Below are positions 1-7,847 of a DNA stretch of 22,274 nt, in pieces. The position numbers were made by a program, and so were the translations under genes. Source of the stretch: Porphyromonadaceae bacterium (GTDB taxonomy: Bacteria > Bacteroidota > Bacteroidia > Bacteroidales > Tannerellaceae); contig DOZP01000085.1 in the NCBI GenBank assembly GCA_003517945.1, positions 544 to 22,817 on the forward strand, in the 5' to 3' direction. The notes below the pieces were generated by a model. The model made no database searches. It saw only the letters and a program-made list of their open reading frames with translations, and was not told the origin of the DNA. Positions within the stretch are counted from its first letter, which is position 1. Every line of letters begins with the position of its first letter.

Positions 1-2036
1 TTGGCAAGCGTTTTCACCGGAGAGGCGGGAGAGGCGCCCGTATTCGTATCGTTTCCCGTATAATCATTGACATAGACGCCATTCGGGTTGTATAATACCA
101 AATTACGGTCGCCCGCTCCTTTATTCGCATAAGCGGCAAGAAGGTAACCGTCTTTGGGTTCAAGCGTGAATTTACTTTCATACAACCCCAGATCAATGGA
201 AGGGGTTGATCGCACTAATGCCGTATAGGGAGCGTTGTTGGCTATTCTTAATGTATAATCCTGCGTCACGGTAGGGCTGGTTATCATGATATAATAACTT
301 TCCAATGCAGTGGTATTAAAATAAATAATGCCGCCATGGATATTTACATTTTCACCATCCAACCGGAGGGTATACGAAGAGTAAACAGTCCCGTTCGTCG
401 TGTTGGAAGAGGTTATATCCGCTTTATTTAATGTTATTCCGGAACTACTGGTGTTATATACGCCTGTAGTGAGCCCGGCATTAATCGTACCTCCGTTTAT
501 GGTCATATTTCCTGAGGAGGCGCTGACCACGGTATAGCCTGTTGATGTCCGTTCGTTTGTTATATGACAATCATTGATCGTCATGGTTCCGTAATAATTA
601 TAAACAACGTCCGTTCCCCGGGTCGTTATCGTACAGTCATGAATGGTTGCGGTACCACTATAATTATAAATAAAATAACTACCGCTGCCGTGTATAAAGG
701 TTCCGCCATAGATCGTCAAAGTACCATTATTTTTGTATATGCCGGATCCGTTGGCATTAATGGTTCCGTCATAGATCGTTATATTGGAAGATGAAGAGCT
801 ATAAATGCAATAACTGCTGCCGTTATTCGCGATTGTCCCTCCGTTCATTGTCAAATGGCTAGATACAACGCTATATATACAATATCCGGATCCGGTAGAA
901 GTTTTTATTATACTTGCACCTTCATTTATGGTCGTAGTTCCGTATGAATTCGTATAAATTATATTGCTGGTATTAGCTGATGTAAGGGTGGCTCCGTCAT
1001 TAAGAATCAGCGTTCCGGAAGACTCGCTGTACAGCGCCGTTCCGGCAGTAGAAGTGTTATCTATTGTCGCATCGTTGATCGTTAATTGATAACCGGTGTA
1101 GACAAACAGATAGTCTGTCATCGTGGCAGAGCGGTCGGAATCGCCGGTGAAACGTTTGAATTTGATACCGTTATCAAGAGTCTGATTTTCCGTCAATGTG
1201 ACACGCGTAAGAATATGTACGGCTATATCCGGTACTACAGGACTCCGATCATCCCAGATTGACATCGCTCTCGCCAATGTTTTCACCGGACGGTTGCTTT
1301 TCGCGCCGCTGTAGGCATCGTTTCCGCTCAACGGGTCTAAGTATATGCCTGTTACCGGACGCTCATACAGGCGGATGACCGTTCCGTCCAGGTCCAGTTC
1401 GTAGGAGACGCCGGCTGTCGAAACAGGCGCCATTAATGTAAAATATTGTAAGGGATTACTCACACTACCGGCATTCACGATGGCGCGACCTTCGTCTGTG
1501 GCATTCTGATAAGTGGTCAGGATCGGAAAGTTCACCCCGGCCGAAGGAGGCGCCGTCAGGTTGATCGGATTTGCCCTGCCATCCATAGCGATCACTCCAT
1601 CCGCCATACCGACACTGCTGCCGATTGTGAGTGTACCGCCACTGTTGATGGTAATCAAAGCATGGGCTGATCCGCTACCTTTTAACGTTATATTTGAAAA
1701 AGTGCCGGTCGCACCGTCCGCAATGGCAAACAATCCGCCCGTATATCCCGGATTCTGAGACACGGTAATATTCACAGCGCCATACTGGTTTCCGTCTATT
1801 ACAGTAACGCCGGAAGTGACCGGCACGGCTCCCCATGCCAGGTAAATTGTGGCGTTATCGGCAGCCAATTGCAACGCTTTGTCCCATGATTGTACCGGAT
1901 AGGTGAGTGTGCCCGCGTTTGTATCATTTCCCCCGACGGGATTGAGGTAGACTGAAGTCATCGTTCCTATTGCTTCTGTCGTCTGGATGAATCCCCATAT
2001 TATTGCAATTACATGCAATATTTTTTTCAGTATCAT
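1..2036 (-). CDS. Large exported beta-helix surface protein, C-terminus beyond the window
   Basis: An uninterrupted minus-strand frame runs from the ATG at 2036 through 678 codons to the left edge, so the protein is longer than what is seen. Residues 1-22 form a Sec signal peptide: Lys-Lys, a hydrophobic core, and a likely cut after TEA. Three similar modules of the form VYLNPVGGNDTNAG...PV..(L/W) start near residues 29, 228 and 654. The third is cut by the window edge after PVKTLA. Between modules two and three, roughly residues 300-600, short rungs such as GTLTIYGGTF, GTMTINDCHI and GNMTINGGTI repeat every 15-25 residues. This is the pattern of a right-handed parallel beta-helix (pectate-lyase or DUF1565-like fold). 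The protein is rich in Ser, Thr, Asn and Gly. It starts 51 bases after the fimbrillin-like gene and is probably co-transcribed with it. It may be an adhesin or a glycan-binding protein; no catalytic residues can be assigned, so enzyme activity is unproven. Confidence 0.85.
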   Translation of the reverse strand, partial: MILKKILHVIAIIWGFIQTTEAIGTMTSVYLNPVGGNDTNAGTLTYPVQSWDKALQLAADNATIYLAWGAVPVTSGVTVIDGNQYGAVNITVSQNPGYTGGLFAIADGATGTFSNITLKGSGSAHALITINSGGTLTIGSSVGMADGVIAMDGRANPINLTAPPSAGVNFPILTTYQNATDEGRAIVNAGSVSNPLQYFTLMAPVSTAGVSYELDLDGTVIRLYERPVTGIYLDPLSGNDAYSGAKSNRPVKTLARAMSIWDDRSPVVPDIAVHILTRVTLTENQTLDNGIKFKRFTGDSDRSATMTDYLFVYTGYQLTINDATIDNTSTAGTALYSESSGTLILNDGATLTSANTSNIIYTNSYGTTTINEGASIIKTSTGSGYCIYSVVSSHLTMNGGTIANNGSSYCIYSSSSSNITIYDGTINANGSGIYKNNGTLTIYGGTFIHGSGSYFIYNYSGTATIHDCTITTRGTDVVYNYYGTMTINDCHITNERTSTGYTVVSASSGNMTINGGTINAGLTTGVYNTSSSGITLNKADITSSNTTNGTVYSSYTLRLDGENVNIHGGIIYFNTTALESYYIMITSPTVTQDYTLRIANNAPYTALVRSTPSIDLGLYESKFTLEPKDGYLLAAYANKGAGDRNLVLYNPNGVYVNDYTGNDTNTGASPASPVKTLA

Positions 2037-2087
2037 GTTTTTTGTAAATTTCGATTTTAATCTGCGTATAACCTAACTAATGGGATT

Positions 2088-4643
2088 TTACATTGATCCC
2101 GGTAATCCGAAATCATCTTTTACACAACGTACGCTTGCGCCATTCCCCCGGAAGGCTTCCTGATAACTGTAAAATGAAGAGGGGGTAAAATAAAACGCCC
2201 AGCCATACGTTCCGTTATATGTATTTGTCCAGTATGTTCCTCCCGCACCCGAACCTGTAAGTATACCATTACTATTTCCTTCCCTCAATCCGGATGCCGG
2301 TAAAAATAAAGATGCATTGGTTACGGGGTTATAAATTAACCGTCCGGCATAAGCAATCCCGGAATTTCTTGTGTCGCCCAAGTTGGAAGAGTTAAAACTT
2401 ACAGTTGTCGAATCAACCCCGTTCGGCGATGATACAACCGCTAAACGATCAAAAAAACCGTCAGCGTAAAATCCCCATACGGAGTTATCAAGCGCTATAT
2501 CCGAAGGATGGGCCGGGCCATACGTATCACTGTTGGGAGTTGCATACCACGATTGCCGGATTTCGGAAGTAACAGGGCTTTGCAGGGAATCGTTCGGATG
2601 ACGATAGCCCGGCGGACAAGGTTCTATCGCCCTGCGCCACGCCCCGTTCGATGTATTATCCCAACCGGCAATGGCGCTGACCGTATTGACGGGATGAAAG
2701 GCTTTATGTATTGTTTCGCCCCCCAGATTCCACTGGAAGAAATATCCCCCCTGAGACGGATAATCCGTAAATTTATTGTTGTCAAATACAACTTCTCCAT
2801 ATAGCATATCGGTATGCATCGTTACATTATTCCCTCCCGTTCCCCGTTGCGGATCACTGAGATTATAAGGAGAAAACTTCATGGCATAGGAACGTGATCG
2901 GTTGCCATCCGACGGGTTAGTGTCCGCAGGACGCATTATATAATCGGCTTCTTCTCCCTGGCGCACATAGATCGTTTTTATCCCGTCGTCCGTTGTTACC
3001 TTAATAACTCCGTAACGTGGAGGCGCCCCGATATACGCCAGCGTACTCTTCATACCTACGCGAAAATAGACGATACCATTTCCCGATACGGATGTAGCCG
3101 TACTGTTTACAGGATAATTGGCGTCAAACCCGGTATCATTTCCCAATGCGGCGGAAGCGGTTCCCCAATTGGCATCACTCGTTGCGGCTCCGTCCAAAAC
3201 GATAAAATCACTACCCTGTGTAACGGTTGCCGTCCATTCTCCCCTATTACGCATCTTTATGATACGCTCGCCTTTCTGGTTCCAGCGGTGAAAAGTACCG
3301 ATCCAATCGCCAAAAACCCCCTTAGGCACTTTGTAATCCAGCACGACTGCTTTTACAATGTTTTGGGATGTAACATACAACGTATCTTTAAAATCATAAT
3401 CGGGAGCTCCGTCGCCGGTCCAGGACAATTTGATTTCACCCGTCATACCCTGAATATCAGATACAGACATATCTATGTTGTGAGCCGGATCTATTTTGCT
3501 CCAATCCAATGTAACGGAAGTATTATCCGTACGGTAACCGACTACTGCGGGATCGTCTTTTGTATTAACAGGCAACATATTTACTTCGAATTTATCCAGA
3601 TAAAGGGATACCCCGTTTATATTTCCATCTACCGGTACATCATTCCAGGGCTGTATGTCTATCGATACAAACGGTTCAAGCGTCTGGCCCGCCACCCTTA
3701 CATCAAGCGTGTAAATATAATTGCGTTTCAAACGGTAGCTTCCTTCGGTAAATAGTTGATACGTATATTCTTCCGTTTTTACAGGCATTGAGGGAACCTG
3801 TGTCGGAAGTGTTATCTTTATCTGGGTTTTATTCGTATTCGTATAACCGGCATCATTCAGATAATTCTCATTCAGGTACATGGAGTCAATCTGTCCTCCC
3901 GTAAATGTCCCGATAGGCGACTCCGGACGCAAGGTCGCTCCTGTCCGCGGGGAATAATTGATATAAGTCAGACCGGAAGGGGTTGCTATCGGAGGAGGCA
4001 TCATCAATTGCGTCCGGTCAGGGATTTGCTGGGCCTCAATTTTTATATCGCTATAGAGTATGATTAAATCTGACGGTATAATGGAAGGATGCCTGCTGAC
4101 CCTCACCCGCAACTTGGCTACATTGCGGATGACATGTATCACTCCGTTGTATGATCCCCCGCTATAAGTCAATGTTCCCGAACCGGACATCATAAAACAG
4201 CTATCGGGCTTCGTCCGATCCGGCAATGAGATCTCCTTCGTTATCGGAACAACCGCCATCCGGTTGGCATATACCTCTGCGGTAACCGTCCCGTCGCCGG
4301 ATAAACTCTCGGTCTCGAAAGCAATCCTGACAACTGAATCATTGGACCCCCCTGCTACTTCCAGGGAGCTATCGTAGAACTTTCTCAACTCTTTAAAGAC
4401 TCCGCCCTGAAATAAGTTCACATACAATGTATCAATATGGTTCTCATCGATCGTGCCATCTACGCCGGCGTAGGCGGAGGCGCTTCTTTTAGGTATATTT
4501 ATCGATAAATTTATATTTTTAGCTCCTGCCGGATTATCATTATGATCGTCATCAACGATACTGTTTGTTTCACAAGATATCATAAAAACTCCCATTGCTA
4601 AAAGCAAAATTTTCTGATACCCAAACATCATTCGCATATGCAT
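2088..4643 (-). CDS. Fimbrillin-like (FimA/Mfa-type) surface lipoprotein with FISUMP-like C-terminal domain
   Basis: This 851-residue protein begins with a lipoprotein signal peptide (hydrophobic LLLAMGVFM, lipobox ISC, lipidated Cys24). The N-terminal third resembles Bacteroidales fimbrillin or fimbrial-tip proteins: ENHIDTLYVNLF near residue 65 and RNVAKLRVRV near 175 match their usual conserved strands. The middle, about residues 345-600, is beta-rich. The C-terminal 240 residues carry PCPPGYRHPND near 670, a FLPASGLREG segment, YWTNTYNGTYGWAFYF near 806 and a terminal SVRCVKDD. These are typical of the Fibrobacter succinogenes major paralogous (FISUMP) domain found at the end of many such proteins. 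Several in-frame ATGs (4643, 4637, 4631, 4628) lie close together, so the exact start is uncertain; the signal peptide works from any of them. A TATCTTTG box lies about 60 bases upstream. The likely role is a fimbrial accessory or tip subunit. The family is inferred from motifs, not from an alignment. Confidence 0.75.
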   Translation of the reverse strand: MHMRMMFGYQKILLLAMGVFMISCETNSIVDDDHNDNPAGAKNINLSINIPKRSASAYAGVDGTIDENHIDTLYVNLFQGGVFKELRKFYDSSLEVAGGSNDSVVRIAFETESLSGDGTVTAEVYANRMAVVPITKEISLPDRTKPDSCFMMSGSGTLTYSGGSYNGVIHVIRNVAKLRVRVSRHPSIIPSDLIILYSDIKIEAQQIPDRTQLMMPPPIATPSGLTYINYSPRTGATLRPESPIGTFTGGQIDSMYLNENYLNDAGYTNTNKTQIKITLPTQVPSMPVKTEEYTYQLFTEGSYRLKRNYIYTLDVRVAGQTLEPFVSIDIQPWNDVPVDGNINGVSLYLDKFEVNMLPVNTKDDPAVVGYRTDNTSVTLDWSKIDPAHNIDMSVSDIQGMTGEIKLSWTGDGAPDYDFKDTLYVTSQNIVKAVVLDYKVPKGVFGDWIGTFHRWNQKGERIIKMRNRGEWTATVTQGSDFIVLDGAATSDANWGTASAALGNDTGFDANYPVNSTATSVSGNGIVYFRVGMKSTLAYIGAPPRYGVIKVTTDDGIKTIYVRQGEEADYIMRPADTNPSDGNRSRSYAMKFSPYNLSDPQRGTGGNNVTMHTDMLYGEVVFDNNKFTDYPSQGGYFFQWNLGGETIHKAFHPVNTVSAIAGWDNTSNGAWRRAIEPCPPGYRHPNDSLQSPVTSEIRQSWYATPNSDTYGPAHPSDIALDNSVWGFYADGFFDRLAVVSSPNGVDSTTVSFNSSNLGDTRNSGIAYAGRLIYNPVTNASLFLPASGLREGNSNGILTGSGAGGTYWTNTYNGTYGWAFYFTPSSFYSYQEAFRGNGASVRCVKDDFGLPGSM

Positions 4644-4701
4644 ACTTATTGTTTATTATTCATTATTACAATTCTATCGTAAAAAAGACACATTCACGAC
4701 A

Positions 4702-4709
4702 CAAAGATA
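4702..4709 (-). promoter_or_regulatory. Bacteroides-type -7 box upstream of the fimbrillin-like gene
   Basis: On the minus strand the sequence reads TATCTTTG, an exact match to the Bacteroidales -7 consensus TAnnTTTG. Transcription would start near 4695 and leave a leader of about 50 nt before the ATG at 4643. The -33 region is only a T-run, with no clean TTTG, so the promoter may depend on an activator. Confidence 0.6.
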
Positions 4710-4738
4710 CAACAGTTTCTATCATAAAAAAAAAGGAA

Positions 4739-4782
4739 ATTGATCAAAAAAATGAAAGAAATCGATCAAAATATAAAAGAAA
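4739..4782. repeat. Two adjacent imperfect 22-bp direct repeats (GATCAAAA core)
   Basis: Positions 4739-4760 and 4761-4782 are head-to-tail copies sharing 15 of 22 bases. Each contains GATCAAAA followed by an A-rich tail. The cores are exactly 22 bp apart, two turns of the helix. They lie 30-73 bases upstream of the minus-strand -7 box at 4702-4709, where an activator would be expected to bind. The surrounding sequence is very A-rich, so chance is possible. Confidence 0.4.
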
Positions 4783-4877
4783 AGTACAAAAACACAACAA
4801 ACAGTGACAAATCAGGCATCATCACGATCATACTCCTGCCGGCCATTTGATTTCACAACCATACACCTCTTAATCAA

Positions 4878-5513
4878 TTATAAATTTTTCATCTTCGGAA
4901 GACCCCATTGGTATTTCACGGCAAGTACACGGATTATAAAAATAGCAGACGACGTCGTTATTTCACAAATTATATCCGAAAAATTCAAATGAAAACATAT
5001 CCAGTAAACAATACCTCCGAAAACACATGCCAACGCATAAATCTCCTTGCGAAAAACCAACGGTATTTCGTGAATAAAAATATCACGTATAATACCGCCT
5101 ACAATACCGGTGATCGTACCCATGGCAATAGCTACCCAGAATGGAAAATTCAGATGAATCGATTTTTCAATACCGACTACAACAAATAAGGCAAGGCCAA
5201 TCGTATCAAATATAAAAAACGGAGTATCAAGCCGCACAAGCTTTTTGCTGAAAATAATGACAATAATCAGTCCGATGACCGAACATATCAAATAGATAGG
5301 ATTCAACATCCAGAAAGGAGTCACGTCAAGCAACAGATCGCGTACGGTTCCTCCTCCGATGGCAGTCACAAATCCGACCACAAGCGCTCCAAACCAATCA
5401 AATTCTTTTGCGGCGGCAAGCCTCACACCACTAATCGCAAAAGCTATCGTACCGACAAATTCTATAATTTTCACGAAAGATACGGTAGATATATATTGAA
5501 AAATATCACTCAT
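4878..5513 (-). CDS. TRIC / UPF0126 family membrane channel or transporter (YicG/YadS-like)
   Basis: This 211-residue protein is almost entirely hydrophobic, with about seven membrane segments. It has the internal duplication of the bacterial UPF0126 (PF03458, 'glycine transporter' or prokaryotic TRIC) family. The first half carries GGGTVRDLL at residues 53-61 and the second half GIVGGIIRDIF at 136-146. These glycine-rich bends line the pore in solved bacterial TRIC structures. The length is normal for the family (about 200-215). It acts in the inner membrane; proposed substrates are monovalent cations or, for some members, glycine, and the sequence does not decide between them. The ATG lies three bases after the stop of the upstream AI-2E-family gene, so the two are almost certainly one transcript. 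No clear intrinsic terminator follows it. Confidence 0.88.
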   Translation of the reverse strand: MSDIFQYISTVSFVKIIEFVGTIAFAISGVRLAAAKEFDWFGALVVGFVTAIGGGTVRDLLLDVTPFWMLNPIYLICSVIGLIIVIIFSKKLVRLDTPFFIFDTIGLALFVVVGIEKSIHLNFPFWVAIAMGTITGIVGGIIRDIFIHEIPLVFRKEIYALACVFGGIVYWICFHLNFSDIICEITTSSAIFIIRVLAVKYQWGLPKMKNL

Positions 5514-5516
5514 CGC

Positions 5517-6521
5517 TTACGCTTTGTTATCAAGATACTCTTTTTTAAATATACTTATCAGCAAAAAGAACATAGACATCAATAAGGGGCCGAAAATAAC
5601 ACCCCAAAACCCGAAGATATTAAGACCGAGTATGACTCCGAAAACAGTTATCAGCGGATGCGTATCGGCCAGTTTTTTCTGTAAAACAAAACGAATCACA
5701 TTATCCACATTGATCAATATGACAATGCAATAGACGGCAAGGCCTATAGCCGCCACCCAGTTTCCGGTCAGGGCCAGATAAACAACAAGCGGCGCCCAGA
5801 CAAGTCCTGTTCCCAATATCGGAACAATCGTTGCAAAAGCAGTCACTACGCCAAATAAGAACGGGCTGGGCACACCGGCCGCCCAATAACCGATGATGGC
5901 AATTGATCCCTGTATAATGGCAAGCAACGGTATGCCGATTGCATTGGAACGCACCATATTATGAATTTCACCCATCACGGCGTGTTTATTGTTTTCATTA
6001 AAAGGCAATAAACTATAGGCATAACTTTCCATCGACTTACGGCTTATCAGCATAAAATACAGTAAAAAAACCATCACCACGGTAGTAATAACGAGGCCAC
6101 TGACCTGACCGATAATAAACTGAAGGGCTTTTGTGGCATAGCCCGTGGCTGTTTCGATATTACTGATGCTTAACACATCATACCCCGTCTTTTCCTGTAT
6201 AAGCGCAATAAAATGCTGCACGGTTGTCACCAACTGCGAGATATCTACGTTTATATCCTGTATCCTTCCGATAAGCAACCATACCAGAAAATAGATAGGC
6301 ACCAGCACACAGGCAAAAACTTCCAACAGAATAAGAATAGCAGCCGTTACATTTTTCATTTTCCGTTTTTCAGTCAGATGCATCATCTGTCCGCGTACAA
6401 GAATATACAGTGTAAACGCTCCTAACACCCCATTCACAAACGACCACAATCCACTTATAACCAACCATCCAAAAAAAATGATCAGAACGATAAGGGAATA
6501 CCTGAAATATTTTTCTTTCAT
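5517..6521 (-). CDS. AI-2E family (PF01594) membrane transporter
   Basis: This 334-residue integral membrane protein has two hydrophobic segments near the N-terminus (about 8-45), another pair around 58-88, a soluble stretch that includes an amphipathic region (about 90-130), and a dense cluster of segments from 135 to 325. The hallmark is the C-terminal HPLITVFGVILGL...GVIFGPLL block beginning at residue 288, which is diagnostic of the AI-2E/UPF0118 exporter family. The family was named for autoinducer-2 export (TqsA), but other members are Na+/H+ antiporters or have no known substrate, so quorum-sensing function should not be assumed. The length is normal for the family. It is the first gene of a two-gene operon with the TRIC-like gene. 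A TATCTTTG box lies 25-35 bases upstream of the ATG. Confidence 0.9.
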   Translation of the reverse strand: MKEKYFRYSLIVLIIFFGWLVISGLWSFVNGVLGAFTLYILVRGQMMHLTEKRKMKNVTAAILILLEVFACVLVPIYFLVWLLIGRIQDINVDISQLVTTVQHFIALIQEKTGYDVLSISNIETATGYATKALQFIIGQVSGLVITTVVMVFLLYFMLISRKSMESYAYSLLPFNENNKHAVMGEIHNMVRSNAIGIPLLAIIQGSIAIIGYWAAGVPSPFLFGVVTAFATIVPILGTGLVWAPLVVYLALTGNWVAAIGLAVYCIVILINVDNVIRFVLQKKLADTHPLITVFGVILGLNIFGFWGVIFGPLLMSMFFLLISIFKKEYLDNKA

Positions 6522-6546
6522 TTAATAATCATCATTAAACAACGTA

Positions 6547-6554
6547 CAAAGATA
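6547..6554 (-). promoter_or_regulatory. Bacteroides-type -7 box for the AI-2E/TRIC operon
   Basis: The minus strand reads TATCTTTG, an exact TAnnTTTG match, giving a predicted start near 6540 and a short leader of about 20 nt before the ATG at 6521. No clear TTTG is seen 19-21 bases upstream. Confidence 0.6.
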
Positions 6555-6635
6555 ATCATTTCATATATTCGGCATATGGAAAACAGGAAAAAATCACAAT
6601 ACTTTCAGATGAACGGAAGCGAACGTTATTTTTTG

Positions 6636-6643
6636 TACATTTG
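6636..6643 (+). promoter_or_regulatory. Bacteroides-type -7 box for the agmatine deiminase gene
   Basis: The plus strand reads TACATTTG, matching TAnnTTTG, with an expected start near 6650, about 15 nt before the ATG at 6665. It lies in the 143-base gap between the divergent AI-2E and agmatine deiminase genes. The -33 element is not recognisable. The very short leader leaves an A-rich AATTAAAGAA as the only candidate ribosome binding site. Confidence 0.5.
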
Positions 6644-6664
6644 CTCCGATAATTAAAGAAATGT

Positions 6665-7690
6665 ATGGAAGAAAATATCATATTCCCGGCAGAATGGTTT
6701 CCTCAAAGCGCAGTTCAGTTGACATGGCCTCATGAACAGACAGACTGGGCTCCGATTCTTGACGAAGTTACGGCATGTTTCGCCGCCATCGCACGGGAGA
6801 TTATAAAGCGGGAAAAACTGCTGATCGTTTGTAATCAGGAGTCGGAAGTGCGGCGTCAATTGGGAGATGTCGATTATGATCAAATCATTTTCCGTGAAAT
6901 GCAAACCAACGACACGTGGGCGCGGGATCATGGCGGGATCACTGTTTTTACAAACGGCAAACCGACGGTCTATGATTTTGTATTCAACGGCTGGGGGATG
7001 AAGTTTGCCGCCAACTACGACAACCTGATTACACGAACGCTTGCCGGAACCGGCACATTCCGGAAAAAGGTTGAAGTTGTTAATATGCAACCCTTCATAC
7101 TGGAAGGCGGAAGCCTTGAAACAGACGGAAAGGGAACATTGCTGACAACAGTCGAATGCCTGGCTTCGGTTAACCGGAATGAATACCTGAACAAAGAACA
7201 ACTGGAATACCACCTGAAAGATTTCTTCGGATTAAACAGGATACTCTGGTTGGAAAACGGATACCTGGCAGGAGATGACACGGATAGTCACATAGATACG
7301 CTGGCCCGTTTCTGTGATGAGCGGACCATCGCTTATGTACAATGTACGGACGAATCAGACGAACACTTCACGGAGTTGCAGGCAATGGAAAAAGAACTGA
7401 ATACATTCCGTACGGCAGACGGCAGTCCTTACCGGTTAATACCGTTGCCAATGGCTGATGAGATTTTCCGGGAAGGAGAACGATTACCCGCCACTTATGC
7501 AAATTTTCTCATCATAAATGACGCCGTACTACTCCCTTTCTATAAAAGCGACAAAGACGAAATAGCCAGAGAAGCGCTGCGGAAAGCCTTTCCCGGCAGG
7601 GAAATTATCGGCATCGACTGCCGTGCACTCATCAAACAGCATGGGGCGCTGCATTGTGTGACGATGCAATATCCGGAAGGAGTCGTTTAA
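6665..7690 (+). CDS. aguA: Agmatine deiminase (agmatine iminohydrolase, PPAD family PF04371)
   Basis: This 341-residue protein matches the agmatine deiminase family over its full length. The expected reaction is agmatine plus water to N-carbamoylputrescine and ammonia, in the cytoplasm, a step from arginine to putrescine. Visible family signatures are WFPQSAVQLTWPHEQTDW (residues 11-28), NDTWARDHGG (82-91, with substrate-binding Asp88), LEGGSLETDGKGTLLTT (146-162), GDDTDSHIDTLARF (203-216, with catalytic His209) and HGALHC near the C-terminus, where Cys331 is the nucleophile. There is no signal peptide, unlike secreted peptidyl-arginine deiminase of Porphyromonas. The ATG at 6661 is in another frame; 6665 gives the full N-terminal motif. 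The usual partner, N-carbamoylputrescine amidase, is not in this window; the nitrilase-family gene at 17641 belongs to a different branch. Confidence 0.92.
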   Translation: MEENIIFPAEWFPQSAVQLTWPHEQTDWAPILDEVTACFAAIAREIIKREKLLIVCNQESEVRRQLGDVDYDQIIFREMQTNDTWARDHGGITVFTNGKPTVYDFVFNGWGMKFAANYDNLITRTLAGTGTFRKKVEVVNMQPFILEGGSLETDGKGTLLTTVECLASVNRNEYLNKEQLEYHLKDFFGLNRILWLENGYLAGDDTDSHIDTLARFCDERTIAYVQCTDESDEHFTELQAMEKELNTFRTADGSPYRLIPLPMADEIFREGERLPATYANFLIINDAVLLPFYKSDKDEIAREALRKAFPGREIIGIDCRALIKQHGALHCVTMQYPEGVV

Positions 7691-7693
7691 GCT

Positions 7694-7728
7694 GTTCTTT
7701 TTCTTGCTAAAAAGAACCAAAAAGCAAG
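7694..7728 (+). repeat. Hairpin with two mutually exclusive foldings after agmatine deiminase
   Basis: GTTCTTTTT (7694-7702) pairs perfectly with AAAAAGAAC (7709-7717) around a six-base loop. The loop bases CTTGCT (7703-7708) can instead pair with AGCAAG (7723-7728), so the two stems compete. No T-tract follows, so this is not a standard intrinsic terminator. The following stretch to about 7805 is more GC-rich than its surroundings and reads like an intergenic repeat element. Confidence 0.55.
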
Positions 7729-7847
7729 ACTTCGTCCGCTTCGCTCAAACAGCATAGATTTTTGACGCCTCCGTCACTACTTAACGGCTCACCGTACGAG
7801 GTCGGTCAATATACTTTCAAATTTTAATTCTTAATTTATAAACCTCT

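Noticed and set aside
564-794. Plus-strand open frames inside the beta-helix gene
   Set aside because: They lie opposite a continuous 678-codon frame with a signal peptide and repeat structure, and encode low-complexity shadows.
1-2036. CRISPR-like or tandem DNA repeat array suggested by recurring short phrases
   Set aside because: The repeats are irregular in length and diverged in DNA. They make sense as protein beta-helix rungs in one open frame.
3288-3755. Plus-strand open frame of 155 codons
   Set aside because: It is fully inside the fimbrillin-like gene on the other strand and has no recognisable motif or promoter.
6653-7213. Minus-strand open frame of 186 codons
   Set aside because: It is antisense to the well-supported agmatine deiminase gene, with an unnatural Cys/Phe-rich composition.
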